From the NCBI GenBank assembly GCA_022565195.1, contig JADFJZ010000041.1, positions 1-8,286 on the forward strand: a DNA stretch of 8,286 nt, read 5' to 3'. The translations under genes were made by a program, and so were the position numbers. The stretch's first letter is position 1. The number at the start of each line of letters is the position of its first letter. The DNA comes from Planctomycetota bacterium. Its GTDB lineage: Bacteria; Planctomycetota; Phycisphaerae; UBA1845; CAIVHJ01. Below, one piece after another: positions 1 through 6,446 of this stretch. The notes below the pieces were generated by a model, which saw only the letters and a list, made by a program, of their open reading frames with translations, did no database searches and was not told the origin of the DNA.

Positions 1-201
1 CGCGTCGTGGGGCGCTGTCGGATAGGTGCTGACGCAGTGGAGCAGGATGGTGCGCTCGCGGGCATCCTGCCCGGCAATGTGCGACACGGTTTCGTCGATC
101 TCGGCGACGACATAGGGCTTGCTCGACGAGTCAATGTGATGCAGGCCGATACAGACCGGGGCCGGGCAGCGCTCGATCGTGTCCTTCAGGATCGCGTCCA
201 T
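1..201 (-). CDS. Partial unidentified protein (N-terminal 67 residues; runs off the window)
   Basis: An open frame begins at ATG 201 and stays open for 67 codons to the window edge, so only the N-terminus is seen. The start is supported by AAAGGA five bases upstream. Third codon positions are G/C-rich, as in the neighbouring genes. I do not recognise the family. There is no signal peptide or membrane segment. The stretch LLHCVSTYPTAP (about residues 53-64) resembles a segment of the NeuB/sialic acid synthase TIM barrel, and PYVVAEI (29-35) resembles the NeuB N-terminal strand. In NeuB these lie much further apart, so this may be coincidence. The gene follows the sigma factor gene on the same strand after a 91-base gap with no visible terminator, so it may be read through from it or use its own promoter. 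Confidence that it is coding is fair; the function is unknown. Confidence 0.6.
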   Translation of the reverse strand, partial: MDAILKDTIERCPAPVCIGLHHIDSSSKPYVVAEIDETVSHIAGQDARERTILLHCVSTYPTAPHDA

Positions 202-292
202 GCAAGTCCTTTCACGCGCACGAGAAGCCCTGTGGATACTCTAGGCGGCGCAAAAAGGCAACATCATTTCAGGGAGAGAGTGCGGAGCCGAT

Positions 293-1975
293 TCAAGCGG
301 CGTGAACGTGGTCGGCCAGGGAGGGCGAGAGCACGCGCTTCAGTTTGGCGAGGGCGCGCTTCTCGATCTGGCGGATGCGCTCTTTGGTCACGCCGAATCG
401 ATTGCCCAATTGTTCGAGCGTGATCGGCGCGGTGTCGTCGCCCAGGCCGAAGTGGCAAGTCAGGATCTCGCGTTCCCGCTCATTGAGGTGCTTAAGCCCC
501 TTGGATAAAGCGGCGCGGAGGCCATCGACCTCGGCGGAGCCGTGGGCGGCTTCTACCTCACTGTGGTCGGGAGCGGTGTCCAGCAATTCGTCGCGACCGG
601 TCACATAGCGCGTGTAACGCTGACGCTCTTCCGGGATCGTGCGGGCGAAATTCTTCATGATCGCCCAGCTGGCGTACGTGCTGAGCTTGAAGCCGCGCGA
701 GAAATCGAATCGCTCGATGGCCCGCATCAGCGACATGTTTCCGTCGCTGATCAGTTCGAACATGTTCACGTCGCGGCGAAGGTGGCGATTGGCGATGCTG
801 ACCACCAGCCGCAGATTCGCCCGAATGATGCGGTTCTGGAAGGCGTCGGCCTTGCCGAGCAGGTCGTTGATGGTGTTGAGCTGTCGCTTGCGCGCGGTGC
901 AGGGCTCCAACTCCTGGATCATCCGGGAGGCGCTGTACTTGCAGTAGTTGTAGCGCCGGAACAGATCCGCCTCTTGCTCATGGGTCAACAGCGGCACTTC
1001 GTACAGCGCTTTCAAGTACGCCGGAGCGGATGACGGCGCCGGTGTGGCCTTGCCGGATTCGCCGGAGTTTTGCGGTTCGGCGACATCCATGATTCGACGT
1101 TTGGCGTCCGGACTGTCGAATTCGGGATGATAGACATAAGTCAGTTTGCGGTTGATCAGCTCGTAGGCCCGCATCTCCGTGCCGATGCGCTCCACTTTGG
1201 CGCGCGACAGCCCGTGCTGCTTGGCAATCCGTGTGGTGTCGGCGCCCTGAGCGAGGGCGGTGTAGATCACATTGTAGCAGTCCGGCACTTTCGGCCGCCC
1301 GTTCGAGTCAAACAGTGCCGCTTCCGGAGAATTCGTGTCGTGCCGGCGGAGCGTATAGCGAATGGTCTCTACTGCCCGCCCGGTCTCTTCCGAGATGCTC
1401 CGCGCGACATCCTGGAACTTCAAGCGGCAGTCCGCAACCAATTCGCGGGCGCGCTCGATGATCTTGTCCCGCTCGCCGGCGGTCAATTGGCGAAAGGCCC
1501 CGCCGCGGAGAACCAACTCGCGGTTGTGGGCCACGAAGCGCTGCAAAGCCCGCTCCGTGAAGATCAGGCGATAGACCTTATCTCTATCGAGCACGCGCAG
1601 GCCCGACAGGCCGCGCTGCCGCCAGCGCGAGATGGTCTTCATGCTGACACTCAGCCGGCGCGACAGCTCCGCCTGTGTCTGGAACGGCACGTCGATCGCC
1701 GTCAGCGGGATGGCTGCCGATTGGGACAAGTGCTCGATCAGGCGCACCAATTGCTCAATGAGCATGTCGCCGTTGATCGCTGTTTTTTTGGAGGGCTTAT
1801 GGGGTCGGTAGCCGGTCAAGTGAAAGCAAACAAAGTCATAGGGGTAGGATTTTTCGGGGTCCACCAGTTCCAGAACCCGCTCCGCACCGGCGATCTGGCT
1901 CAATCGCAGCCGACGCGGAGACAGCGTCAACTGGTGGGCAAGCTCAGCGATGTCTGCGTTCTTGTATTTCGGCAT
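293..1975 (-). CDS. RNA polymerase sigma-70 family factor with long helix-turn-helix N-terminal extension
   Basis: A 560-residue protein whose C-terminal 240 residues are a sigma-70 core that directs RNA polymerase to promoters. Region 1.2 is at about 319-349 (YLKALYEVPLLTHEQEADLF). Region 2 is at about 384-447, with NLRLVVSIANR, ELISDGNMSLMRAIERFD and the -10-reading part KLSTYASWAIMKNFA. Region 3 is reduced to a short link starting TIPEE. Region 4 is at 494-548, with its recognition helix VTKERIRQIEKRALAKLK. The first 300 residues are not standard sigma sequence. They carry at least three likely helix-turn-helix segments: 99-128 (AELSRRLSVSMKTISRWRQR), 186-212 and 244-272 (TTRIAKQHGLSRAKVERI). 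This suggests a second DNA-binding or regulatory module. Region 1.1 is absent and the paired Trp of region 2.3-2.4 is reduced to one, so it is probably not the housekeeping sigma. The ATG at 1975 has only a weak ribosome site. The core assignment is firm; the role of the N-terminus is inferred. Confidence 0.93.
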   Translation of the reverse strand: MPKYKNADIAELAHQLTLSPRRLRLSQIAGAERVLELVDPEKSYPYDFVCFHLTGYRPHKPSKKTAINGDMLIEQLVRLIEHLSQSAAIPLTAIDVPFQTQAELSRRLSVSMKTISRWRQRGLSGLRVLDRDKVYRLIFTERALQRFVAHNRELVLRGGAFRQLTAGERDKIIERARELVADCRLKFQDVARSISEETGRAVETIRYTLRRHDTNSPEAALFDSNGRPKVPDCYNVIYTALAQGADTTRIAKQHGLSRAKVERIGTEMRAYELINRKLTYVYHPEFDSPDAKRRIMDVAEPQNSGESGKATPAPSSAPAYLKALYEVPLLTHEQEADLFRRYNYCKYSASRMIQELEPCTARKRQLNTINDLLGKADAFQNRIIRANLRLVVSIANRHLRRDVNMFELISDGNMSLMRAIERFDFSRGFKLSTYASWAIMKNFARTIPEERQRYTRYVTGRDELLDTAPDHSEVEAAHGSAEVDGLRAALSKGLKHLNEREREILTCHFGLGDDTAPITLEQLGNRFGVTKERIRQIEKRALAKLKRVLSPSLADHVHAA

Positions 1976-2005
1976 GTCTGGTTGGGTACCCTGCTGTTAC
2001 AGCCG

Positions 2006-2011
2006 ATAATA
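2006..2011 (-). promoter_or_regulatory. Possible -10 element of the sigma gene
   Basis: On the minus strand TATTAT matches the TATAAT consensus at five of six positions and lies 30 bases before the ATG, giving a leader of about 24 bases. No TTGACA-like sequence stands 16-18 bases upstream. The position where one would be is partly covered by the palindrome at 2025-2040. It may be an activated promoter or one read by an alternative sigma. This is a guess from sequence alone. Confidence 0.3.
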
Positions 2012-2024
2012 CCGCCCGGCAGTC

Positions 2025-2040
2025 ACACCGCCGGCGGTGT
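2025..2040. promoter_or_regulatory. Perfect 16-base palindrome, possible operator of the sigma gene
   Basis: ACACCGCC followed directly by its reverse complement GGCGGTGT. It lies 50-65 bases upstream of the sigma gene start and covers the -35 position of the candidate promoter above. Symmetry without a loop fits a dimeric regulator site better than an RNA hairpin. The sigma protein's own N-terminal helix-turn-helix segments make autoregulation possible, but nothing in the sequence proves it. Confidence 0.35.
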
Positions 2041-2144
2041 CTGAGTACGGGTCCAATCGGCGGAAACCCTGTTTGCGGAGTCAGTCGCGGACGCTGGGTG
2101 ATCCACATCCACCAAGCGGCCCTTCTTGCAGTTCCACTCTCTAT

Positions 2145-2158
2145 ATACTATCGCCCGG
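2145..2158 (-). promoter_or_regulatory. Shared upstream box, copy 1 (CCGGGCGATAGTAT)
   Basis: This 14-base sequence recurs exactly at 4381-4394. Here it lies about 170 bases upstream of the sigma gene start, in the same orientation as the gene. TTGAAT followed 16 bases later by TAGTAT would form a poor sigma-70-type promoter whose -10 lies inside the box. A degenerate relative, CCGGGCGGTATTAT, overlaps the nearer -10 candidate at 2006-2011. It may be a regulator site or promoter element. Confidence 0.4.
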
Positions 2159-2287
2159 ACGGCTTAATTCAAGCCAGCCGATCCAAACGCCGCCCGATGC
2201 AACCATAAACCATTGCAAATCAATGAGTAGCGTTTCGCGCCGCCTGCCGAAGTTCCTTCATTGTATCCGCAGGCCGAGTCCTGTTTG

Positions 2288-4222
2288 TCAATTCCCTGCG
2301 CTGAGCCGCCTTTCGATGTGGTTCAGCATGTATTGGTGCTGGCCGGCGACGGCTTCGCGACCCTCCACCACCAGCTTGTACCACTCCACGGCTGTTTCCG
2401 CTGCCAAAGGCACATCCAAAAGCGAGAGCAAGTAGTAGGCCGCACCGATCTCCGCGGCGACCGTCCAGTTGCCGTCACCGATCTGGTTCTTGGCCTTGTT
2501 CGTAAGCCCGTCGATGGCAGACTCCACGCGCTCGACCGCCGCGGCTTTGGTCTCATCGATCGTCTCACGCCAAGCCTCAACTTGATCCTGAGCCAGCGCG
2601 CTCTTGCCCAGATCCTCCACATTCGCTTTCGCGTCTTGATATCTTCCGATCAAGACGATACCGATGAGCAGTTCGGCATCCGCCTGCTGGGCGGCCAACT
2701 GGCCTTTGAGCCAGCCTTGGTTGCCGGCCAAGTGGCTGTAATGGTAGGCCTGCCGCTGCGGATCGTTCGGCCGCCCGGCCTGGGCGAGATTCTCATCGGC
2801 GGACACGCCCAGCACCGCAGTCGCAAAGCTCTGGATGGCCTTTTCAAACAGGGCGATCGCCTCGTCCTCCGCCTCAGCGATCCGCTCTTCCAATTCCGCA
2901 AAGCCCTCGAAATCAGTTTCGAGTTGAGTCGTCCTCGTGGCTGCGGCGTCCCGGGCCAGTTGGGCTCTTTCTTCCAGATTCCGCTTCAGGCCTCGCAGAT
3001 TCTCGACGCTCTCTTCCAAGTGCGCGGCGGCCTCTTCCATTTTCTCCAGCTCGGCTTGGGCACGCTCGAGGTCGTGCTGATAGTGTTCCAATCCGTGCTG
3101 CAACTCGATGTCCCGGCCTTGCTGCGCGGGAATGTAGCGTCCGCGCAGATAGTCGCCGGTTTCGTCGATCGTGGCGTTTTTCAGTGTGCCGTGTTGCAGT
3201 ACGTGGGCTTCGGTCAAGGCCTGGCGATAATCCTCAGCCTGTTGCTCGTAGGTGCGCTTGAACTCCGCAAAGCCGCTGGGAACGGACAAATCAACGCCCA
3301 TGTCCTCCAGCGTCTCCATCGCTTCGCGTGCGGCTGCGCTCCGCCCCAGGGCGGCGTCGACCCCCTGTTCCAGGTTCTCGACTTGATCCTGCAGGCGCGC
3401 CACGGTCGCCTGTTGCTCCGTGACCGTGGCGGCCATTTTCGCTTCTTCGGACCGCGCCTCGGCGATCCGGGCGTCGATTTCGCTGCCGGCCACGAGATCC
3501 TGATCCTGTAGAATTTTCAAAATCTCGCTCTGCCGGCGCTTCATCGCGAAGCGCCGCTGCGCCAGTTCGCCGCACAACAGGCGTAGCCGCCGAGAGACAG
3601 CCAAGCCCTGTTCGGAATGAATGACGCCGGCGAGTCGATGGGCACCGCCGTGCTGGCGTGCTGAATAGTCGCCGAGGCTGACGGCCAATGCCGCGCTGAC
3701 TTCGCTCAACGCGCGCTCGAGCAGCCGGGCGTTGCCGGCCAATTCCTTTTCGTACGCCGCGTTGCCCCGATCGATCATCGCGGCCCCGCTGACACGCGAC
3801 GGCGGTGGAGGATCCTTGTGCTCGCGCCAGTTCGCCTCGCCGTACATCAACTTGAGGAATTCGTCGTCGGCGCGGGCCATATTCTTGATCTCCGGCCGAT
3901 TCGCATAGCTCCGCAGCGCGTCGCTGGCCAAGCCGGTGAGATCCAGATCGGGATCGTCAACGAGATCCTCCAGTCGGTCGGCGGCCAACCCGAAGGCTTC
4001 TTCGCCGAAGGCAGCGCGATAGCCCGACTCGATGCTCAGATGGGAGTCGTATTGAGCGAGCAGGCGCCTGCCCTTTTCGAGATAAACTTGAATCTCGCCT
4101 TCCGCCTGCAGGCGCGGGGATTGTTGCCGCGGGACGATGACCGCAGCCGCCACCAGCCCGGCGACAATCAGAATGCCGAGTATGGCTCCAAGGCCGGCTC
4201 TGGGTTTTGCGTCGGAACTCAC
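2288..4222 (-). CDS. Membrane-anchored coiled-coil protein of unknown function
   Basis: A protein of about 644 residues that I do not recognise (residue numbers below count from the longer start at 4231). One hydrophobic segment (13-33, GAILGILIVAGLVAAAVIV) near the N-terminus should anchor it in the cytoplasmic membrane with the bulk outside. A Pro run (141-144) follows a short helical part. Long heptad-rich, charged coiled coils lie at about 235-310 and 375-460. A helical, TPR-like C-terminal part (about 455-640) includes EAIALFEKAIQSFATAVLGV. No enzymatic motif is visible. I chose GTG 4222 because GGGGAG stands eight bases before it; the in-frame GTG at 4231 directly abuts that ribosome site. 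It lies upstream of the sigma gene on the same strand, 312 bases away, and shares a 14-base upstream box with it. A structural or scaffold role in the envelope is possible but inferred only from architecture. Confidence 0.8.
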   Translation of the reverse strand: MSSDAKPRAGLGAILGILIVAGLVAAAVIVPRQQSPRLQAEGEIQVYLEKGRRLLAQYDSHLSIESGYRAAFGEEAFGLAADRLEDLVDDPDLDLTGLASDALRSYANRPEIKNMARADDEFLKLMYGEANWREHKDPPPPSRVSGAAMIDRGNAAYEKELAGNARLLERALSEVSAALAVSLGDYSARQHGGAHRLAGVIHSEQGLAVSRRLRLLCGELAQRRFAMKRRQSEILKILQDQDLVAGSEIDARIAEARSEEAKMAATVTEQQATVARLQDQVENLEQGVDAALGRSAAAREAMETLEDMGVDLSVPSGFAEFKRTYEQQAEDYRQALTEAHVLQHGTLKNATIDETGDYLRGRYIPAQQGRDIELQHGLEHYQHDLERAQAELEKMEEAAAHLEESVENLRGLKRNLEERAQLARDAAATRTTQLETDFEGFAELEERIAEAEDEAIALFEKAIQSFATAVLGVSADENLAQAGRPNDPQRQAYHYSHLAGNQGWLKGQLAAQQADAELLIGIVLIGRYQDAKANVEDLGKSALAQDQVEAWRETIDETKAAAVERVESAIDGLTNKAKNQIGDGNWTVAAEIGAAYYLLSLLDVPLAAETAVEWYKLVVEGREAVAGQHQYMLNHIERRLSAGN

Positions 4223-4297
4223 TAAGATCACTCCCCGCCACCAGGGCTGCTAGTAAGGCAGATTTACGAACTTCGGAATGTCCTTATTCGGTGTGCT

Positions 4298-4316
4298 GCC
4301 CGGTCGCGAGCCGGGC
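4298..4316 (-). promoter_or_regulatory. Hairpin in the leader of the coiled-coil gene
   Basis: GCCCGG and CCGGGC form a six-base-pair GC stem around a seven-base loop, about 75-95 bases upstream of the GTG start. If the promoter at 4352-4380 is real, this lies in the 5' untranslated leader. No riboswitch consensus is recognisable and no T-run follows. Confidence 0.3.
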
Positions 4317-4351
4317 CGCCCTCAGTCCAAGTCGCTGAGTCTCATGGGATT

Positions 4352-4380
4352 ATGGTACCAAAAGGCCCGTGGGCGATCAA
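4352..4380 (-). promoter_or_regulatory. Candidate promoter of the coiled-coil gene
   Basis: On the minus strand TTGATC (4380-4375) and TACCAT (4357-4352) are 17 bases apart, each matching the sigma-70 consensus at four of six positions. The start of transcription would be near 4345, giving a leader of about 120 bases. The 14-base shared box directly abuts the -35 on its upstream side, the usual place for an activator site. Confidence 0.4.
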
Positions 4381-4394
4381 ATACTATCGCCCGG
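4381..4394 (-). promoter_or_regulatory. Shared upstream box, copy 2 (CCGGGCGATAGTAT)
   Basis: Exact copy of the box at 2145-2158, same orientation, about 160 bases upstream of the coiled-coil gene's GTG. The flanks differ immediately on both sides, so the conserved unit is only these 14 bases. This looks more like a binding site than the remains of a longer duplication. Confidence 0.4.
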
Positions 4395-4397
4395 CTG

Positions 4398-4494
4398 ACC
4401 CCGCGCTGGCGCTTGGGGCTCTGATTTTCGCAGGCCAAGCCCCAATCAGAGTCCCGGCGCGCCGGGAACGGGCCAAGCCCGCATCAGAGCCCGG
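4398..4494. repeat. REP-like cluster of direct repeats, hairpin and palindrome
   Basis: Several elements are packed into about 100 bases. (1) CCCC and GGGG at 4399-4402 and 4415-4418 form an imperfect hairpin around GCGCTGGCGC. (2) GGGGCTCTGATT (4415-4426) pairs with AATCAGAGTCCC (4444-4455), a 12-pair stem with one G:T pair. (3) A perfect 16-base palindrome TCCCGGCGCGCCGGGA lies at 4452-4467. (4) A direct repeat of about 24 bases, GGCCAAGCCC-nn-ATCAGAG followed by CCCGG, occurs at 4433-4457 and 4471-4494, 38 bases apart. It sits just past the lipoprotein gene, where the structure may also end transcription, though no T-run follows. Placement and form resemble dispersed REP elements; I cannot see other copies in this window. 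Confidence 0.6.
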
Positions 4495-4512
4495 AGTCCG
4501 CCGCGGGCTCGG

Positions 4513-4902
4513 TCAGCCGTTGTCGTTCTGGTCGTCGTTGGTGTTTTGGTTGTCGTTGCCGTCCGGAGAGAGGCCGCAGGCTGTGTTTGCCAGCGCGTCG
4601 AACAAGTCCACCTGCTCCTGTACGAATTCTTCAAACGCAAGCGCGCCGTCGGATGCCTCGAACTGTTCCTGCAGCGCGGTGGCCAATTGCTCGGCGGTCA
4701 GAACCGGAGTCTGGTCGCCGCAGTCGTTGGCCTGCTGAATCGCCGCTGCGATCTGGGCGGCGGCATCTTCCAGCGAAAAGCCGTTCTCGTTACCGCCGCC
4801 GGATGGGCTGCAACCGCCGAAAACCGCGACGCTCGCCGCCGCGGCGAGCAACACCGCCGCAAAAGGCCCGCGCTTCACTGAATGTGGATCGGTATGATTC
4901 AT
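4513..4902 (-). CDS. Small lipoprotein with Asn/Asp-rich C-terminal tail
   Basis: A 129-residue exported protein. The N-terminus has KR at 10-11, a hydrophobic stretch (14-28, FAAVLLAAAASVAVF) and GGC with Cys31, a slightly atypical lipobox (F-G-G-C) for lipid attachment. The mature part starts with a flexible SPSGGG linker, then an acidic, helical domain (about 42-110) with EDAAAQIAAAIQQA and FEEFVQEQVDLFDAL. It holds two further cysteines (about 61 and 109) that could form a disulfide. The last 17 residues are nearly all Asn, Asp, Gln and Gly. The function is unknown. The ATG overlaps the stop of the transglutaminase-like gene (ATGA) and has no ribosome site of its own, so translation should depend on that gene. 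Longer in-frame readings into the upstream gene lack a signal peptide and are unlikely. Confidence 0.75.
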   Translation of the reverse strand: MNHTDPHSVKRGPFAAVLLAAAASVAVFGGCSPSGGGNENGFSLEDAAAQIAAAIQQANDCGDQTPVLTAEQLATALQEQFEASDGALAFEEFVQEQVDLFDALANTACGLSPDGNDNQNTNDDQNDNG

Positions 4903-6446
4903 GGCTTGGGGTCGCTGTCTACGATGGAAATACGATAGCTGTTCATTTTGAGCATCACCGGCGACATCAGTCCGCCGACCGAAGCGTCCTGGAGCGAGTC
5001 CGTGGTCAGGGCGATGTGCGTCGGATCGACGTCGACTTGATCCCACGCGGCGTCGAAATCGATCCACTGCCCGGCGATCCAGAACTGGGTCCACATGTGA
5101 AAGCCCAGCACGTCTCGCTGCCCGCCGAACTCGGACACGTAAATCAAGCCCGTGACCACGCGCGAGGGAATGCCCACCACGCGGCCCAGCGCTGCCAACA
5201 GCACGCCGTGCTCGGTGCAGTCGCCGGTCTTCTTGCGGCAGACCTCCGCCGCCGTCGCGAAAGCCGTGCCCAGATCCTTATTCTCGATCGTCTGCGCGAC
5301 TTTGCGACACAGCAGCCTGGCCATCGCGTGCGGGTCTTTCTCCGTGCCGACGGCCGAGCGGGCCAATTCGATCACCGCGGGATCGTCGCTGGAGATCATC
5401 ACCGAAGCCTTCAAATACTCCTCTGCCACCTCCGCGGACGGCGGCAGGGACCGGCCCTTGTTGAGCTTGTCGAAATCGAAGCGCGTCACCTTGAGGGTGA
5501 TGTCGCTGCCCTTGCGAGAGATAATCTTCTGCAGCGATGTTTCGGGCAGATCCGGGGGCGCCACCTTGCCGTCGCCGGAGATCCGATACGTCACGGATTG
5601 CGTGGCATCGCGGTCGATCTTTTGGTGGATGGGAATGAGTGTGTTGACAAACACTTCCGTGCCGGAAACATCCTCCATCGCAAAGGCCATGTCGCAGCGG
5701 ACCATCTCGAACTTCAAGCCCATGAGTTCCATTGTCTGGCGGAGCGGCGTCAGGTCATCATCGAGCCAGCCCATTGCTTCGATCGCGACGCCGTTGATCA
5801 CCGTGGTGATCTTCGCCTTGAGCGCGGATACGCGCTTGCCCAGGATTTCGATGTCTTCTCTCTGGATGATCTCGGTGCGGGTCGGCATCGCCACGTTCAG
5901 CGCCTGGGAGGGCACGAAAGCATCGAGCTCGATTACCGTTCCCGGAACCAACTTGTGTTGGAGCGACTCCAGGTGCATACCCCATTCCATCAGCGCGCCT
6001 TTGGGATAGGCGATTTGCCGCCGGATCTCCCGGCCGAACTGCTCTGAGACCACCGTAATCGTGCCGTCCTTGATCGTGCCCTTTTGGGTGATGGGGAATT
6101 GGCCGAAGTGCTGCTCGGACGAAAACGCCAGCGGCTCGCCGGACAGCGTCTCGGTGCTGGAGGTCTTCATGATAATCTCGATTTTCGCCGCGGCGCGCTT
6201 CATGGTGATCTTCGTGTGTGTGCGCGTGCGTATTTCGTCGCCGACGCGCTCCTGCTCCGCGTGAATATATCCGACCTTCTGCCCGTTGAGCATGATGGCC
6301 ATCCAGTCGTCCGAAATCCGCCCCTGCGGCGGATTCTTCGGATCACTGGTCGGATGCTCCTGAGGCGTGTCGGCGTGCACAGACGTCGCGATAAGTGACG
6401 CGAGCACAAAGAGACACCGAGCCGCGGGCTTCAGCAGGTGGATCAT
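4899..6446 (-). CDS. Secreted transglutaminase-like protein
   Basis: A 515-residue exported protein with a C-terminal transglutaminase/protease-like core. A signal peptide covers 1-25: basic K6/R10, a hydrophobic stretch CLFVLASLIATSV and a VHA cleavage site before DTP. Residues about 45-300 form a beta-rich region without a recognised enzyme motif. The core lies at about 375-470. The nucleophile is Cys410 in TGDCTEHGVLLAALGRVVGI, His450 is in GFHMWTQFW, and Asp465 in WIDFDAAW fits the usual Cys-His-Asp triad. All three are present, so activity is plausible; it could be amide hydrolysis or crosslinking, and the substrate is unknown. The ATG overlaps the sdhB stop (ATGA). AGGAG stands 12 bases before it, somewhat far, which fits re-initiation after sdhB. 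The next gene, a lipoprotein, is coupled the same way. I chose ATG 6446 because only this start gives a proper signal peptide. Confidence 0.88.
   Translation of the reverse strand: MIHLLKPAARCLFVLASLIATSVHADTPQEHPTSDPKNPPQGRISDDWMAIMLNGQKVGYIHAEQERVGDEIRTRTHTKITMKRAAAKIEIIMKTSSTETLSGEPLAFSSEQHFGQFPITQKGTIKDGTITVVSEQFGREIRRQIAYPKGALMEWGMHLESLQHKLVPGTVIELDAFVPSQALNVAMPTRTEIIQREDIEILGKRVSALKAKITTVINGVAIEAMGWLDDDLTPLRQTMELMGLKFEMVRCDMAFAMEDVSGTEVFVNTLIPIHQKIDRDATQSVTYRISGDGKVAPPDLPETSLQKIISRKGSDITLKVTRFDFDKLNKGRSLPPSAEVAEEYLKASVMISSDDPAVIELARSAVGTEKDPHAMARLLCRKVAQTIENKDLGTAFATAAEVCRKKTGDCTEHGVLLAALGRVVGIPSRVVTGLIYVSEFGGQRDVLGFHMWTQFWIAGQWIDFDAAWDQVDVDPTHIALTTDSLQDASVGGLMSPVMLKMNSYRISIVDSDPKP

Larger units (their letters stand above)
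1976..2287. other. Intergenic region upstream of the sigma factor gene
   Basis: There are 312 bases without a credible gene. It lies between the 3' end of the coiled-coil gene and the start of the sigma gene, both on the minus strand, so it holds the sigma gene's control region. I see a -10-like TATTAT near the start codon, a perfect 16-base palindrome just upstream of it, and the 14-base box shared with the next intergenic region; these are listed separately. No hairpin followed by a T-run is visible for ending transcription of the coiled-coil gene. Confidence 0.6.

Noticed and set aside
7..423. Plus-strand open frame of 138 codons
   Set aside because: It overlaps the partial minus-strand gene and the sigma gene's end; its composition (Arg-rich, no motifs) is that of a shadow frame.
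2260..2291. TTGACA (2291-2286) and TACAAT (2265-2260) on the minus strand as a sigma gene promoter
   Set aside because: Both hexamers are good, but they are 20 bases apart, too far for a typical sigma-70 promoter, and the leader would be about 280 bases.
2261..3511. Plus-strand open frame of 416 codons opposite the coiled-coil gene
   Set aside because: It is long only because the minus-strand gene is GC-rich at third positions. The minus frame has a ribosome site, a membrane segment and coiled coils; the plus frame has no coherent features.
4415..4455. Classic intrinsic terminator for the sdhB unit
   Set aside because: The stem is strong, but no T-run follows in the minus direction, so I list it only as part of the repeat cluster.
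4587..6047. Plus-strand open frame of 486 codons
   Set aside because: It lies opposite the transglutaminase-like gene, which has a clear catalytic triad; the plus frame is His/Arg-rich shadow sequence.
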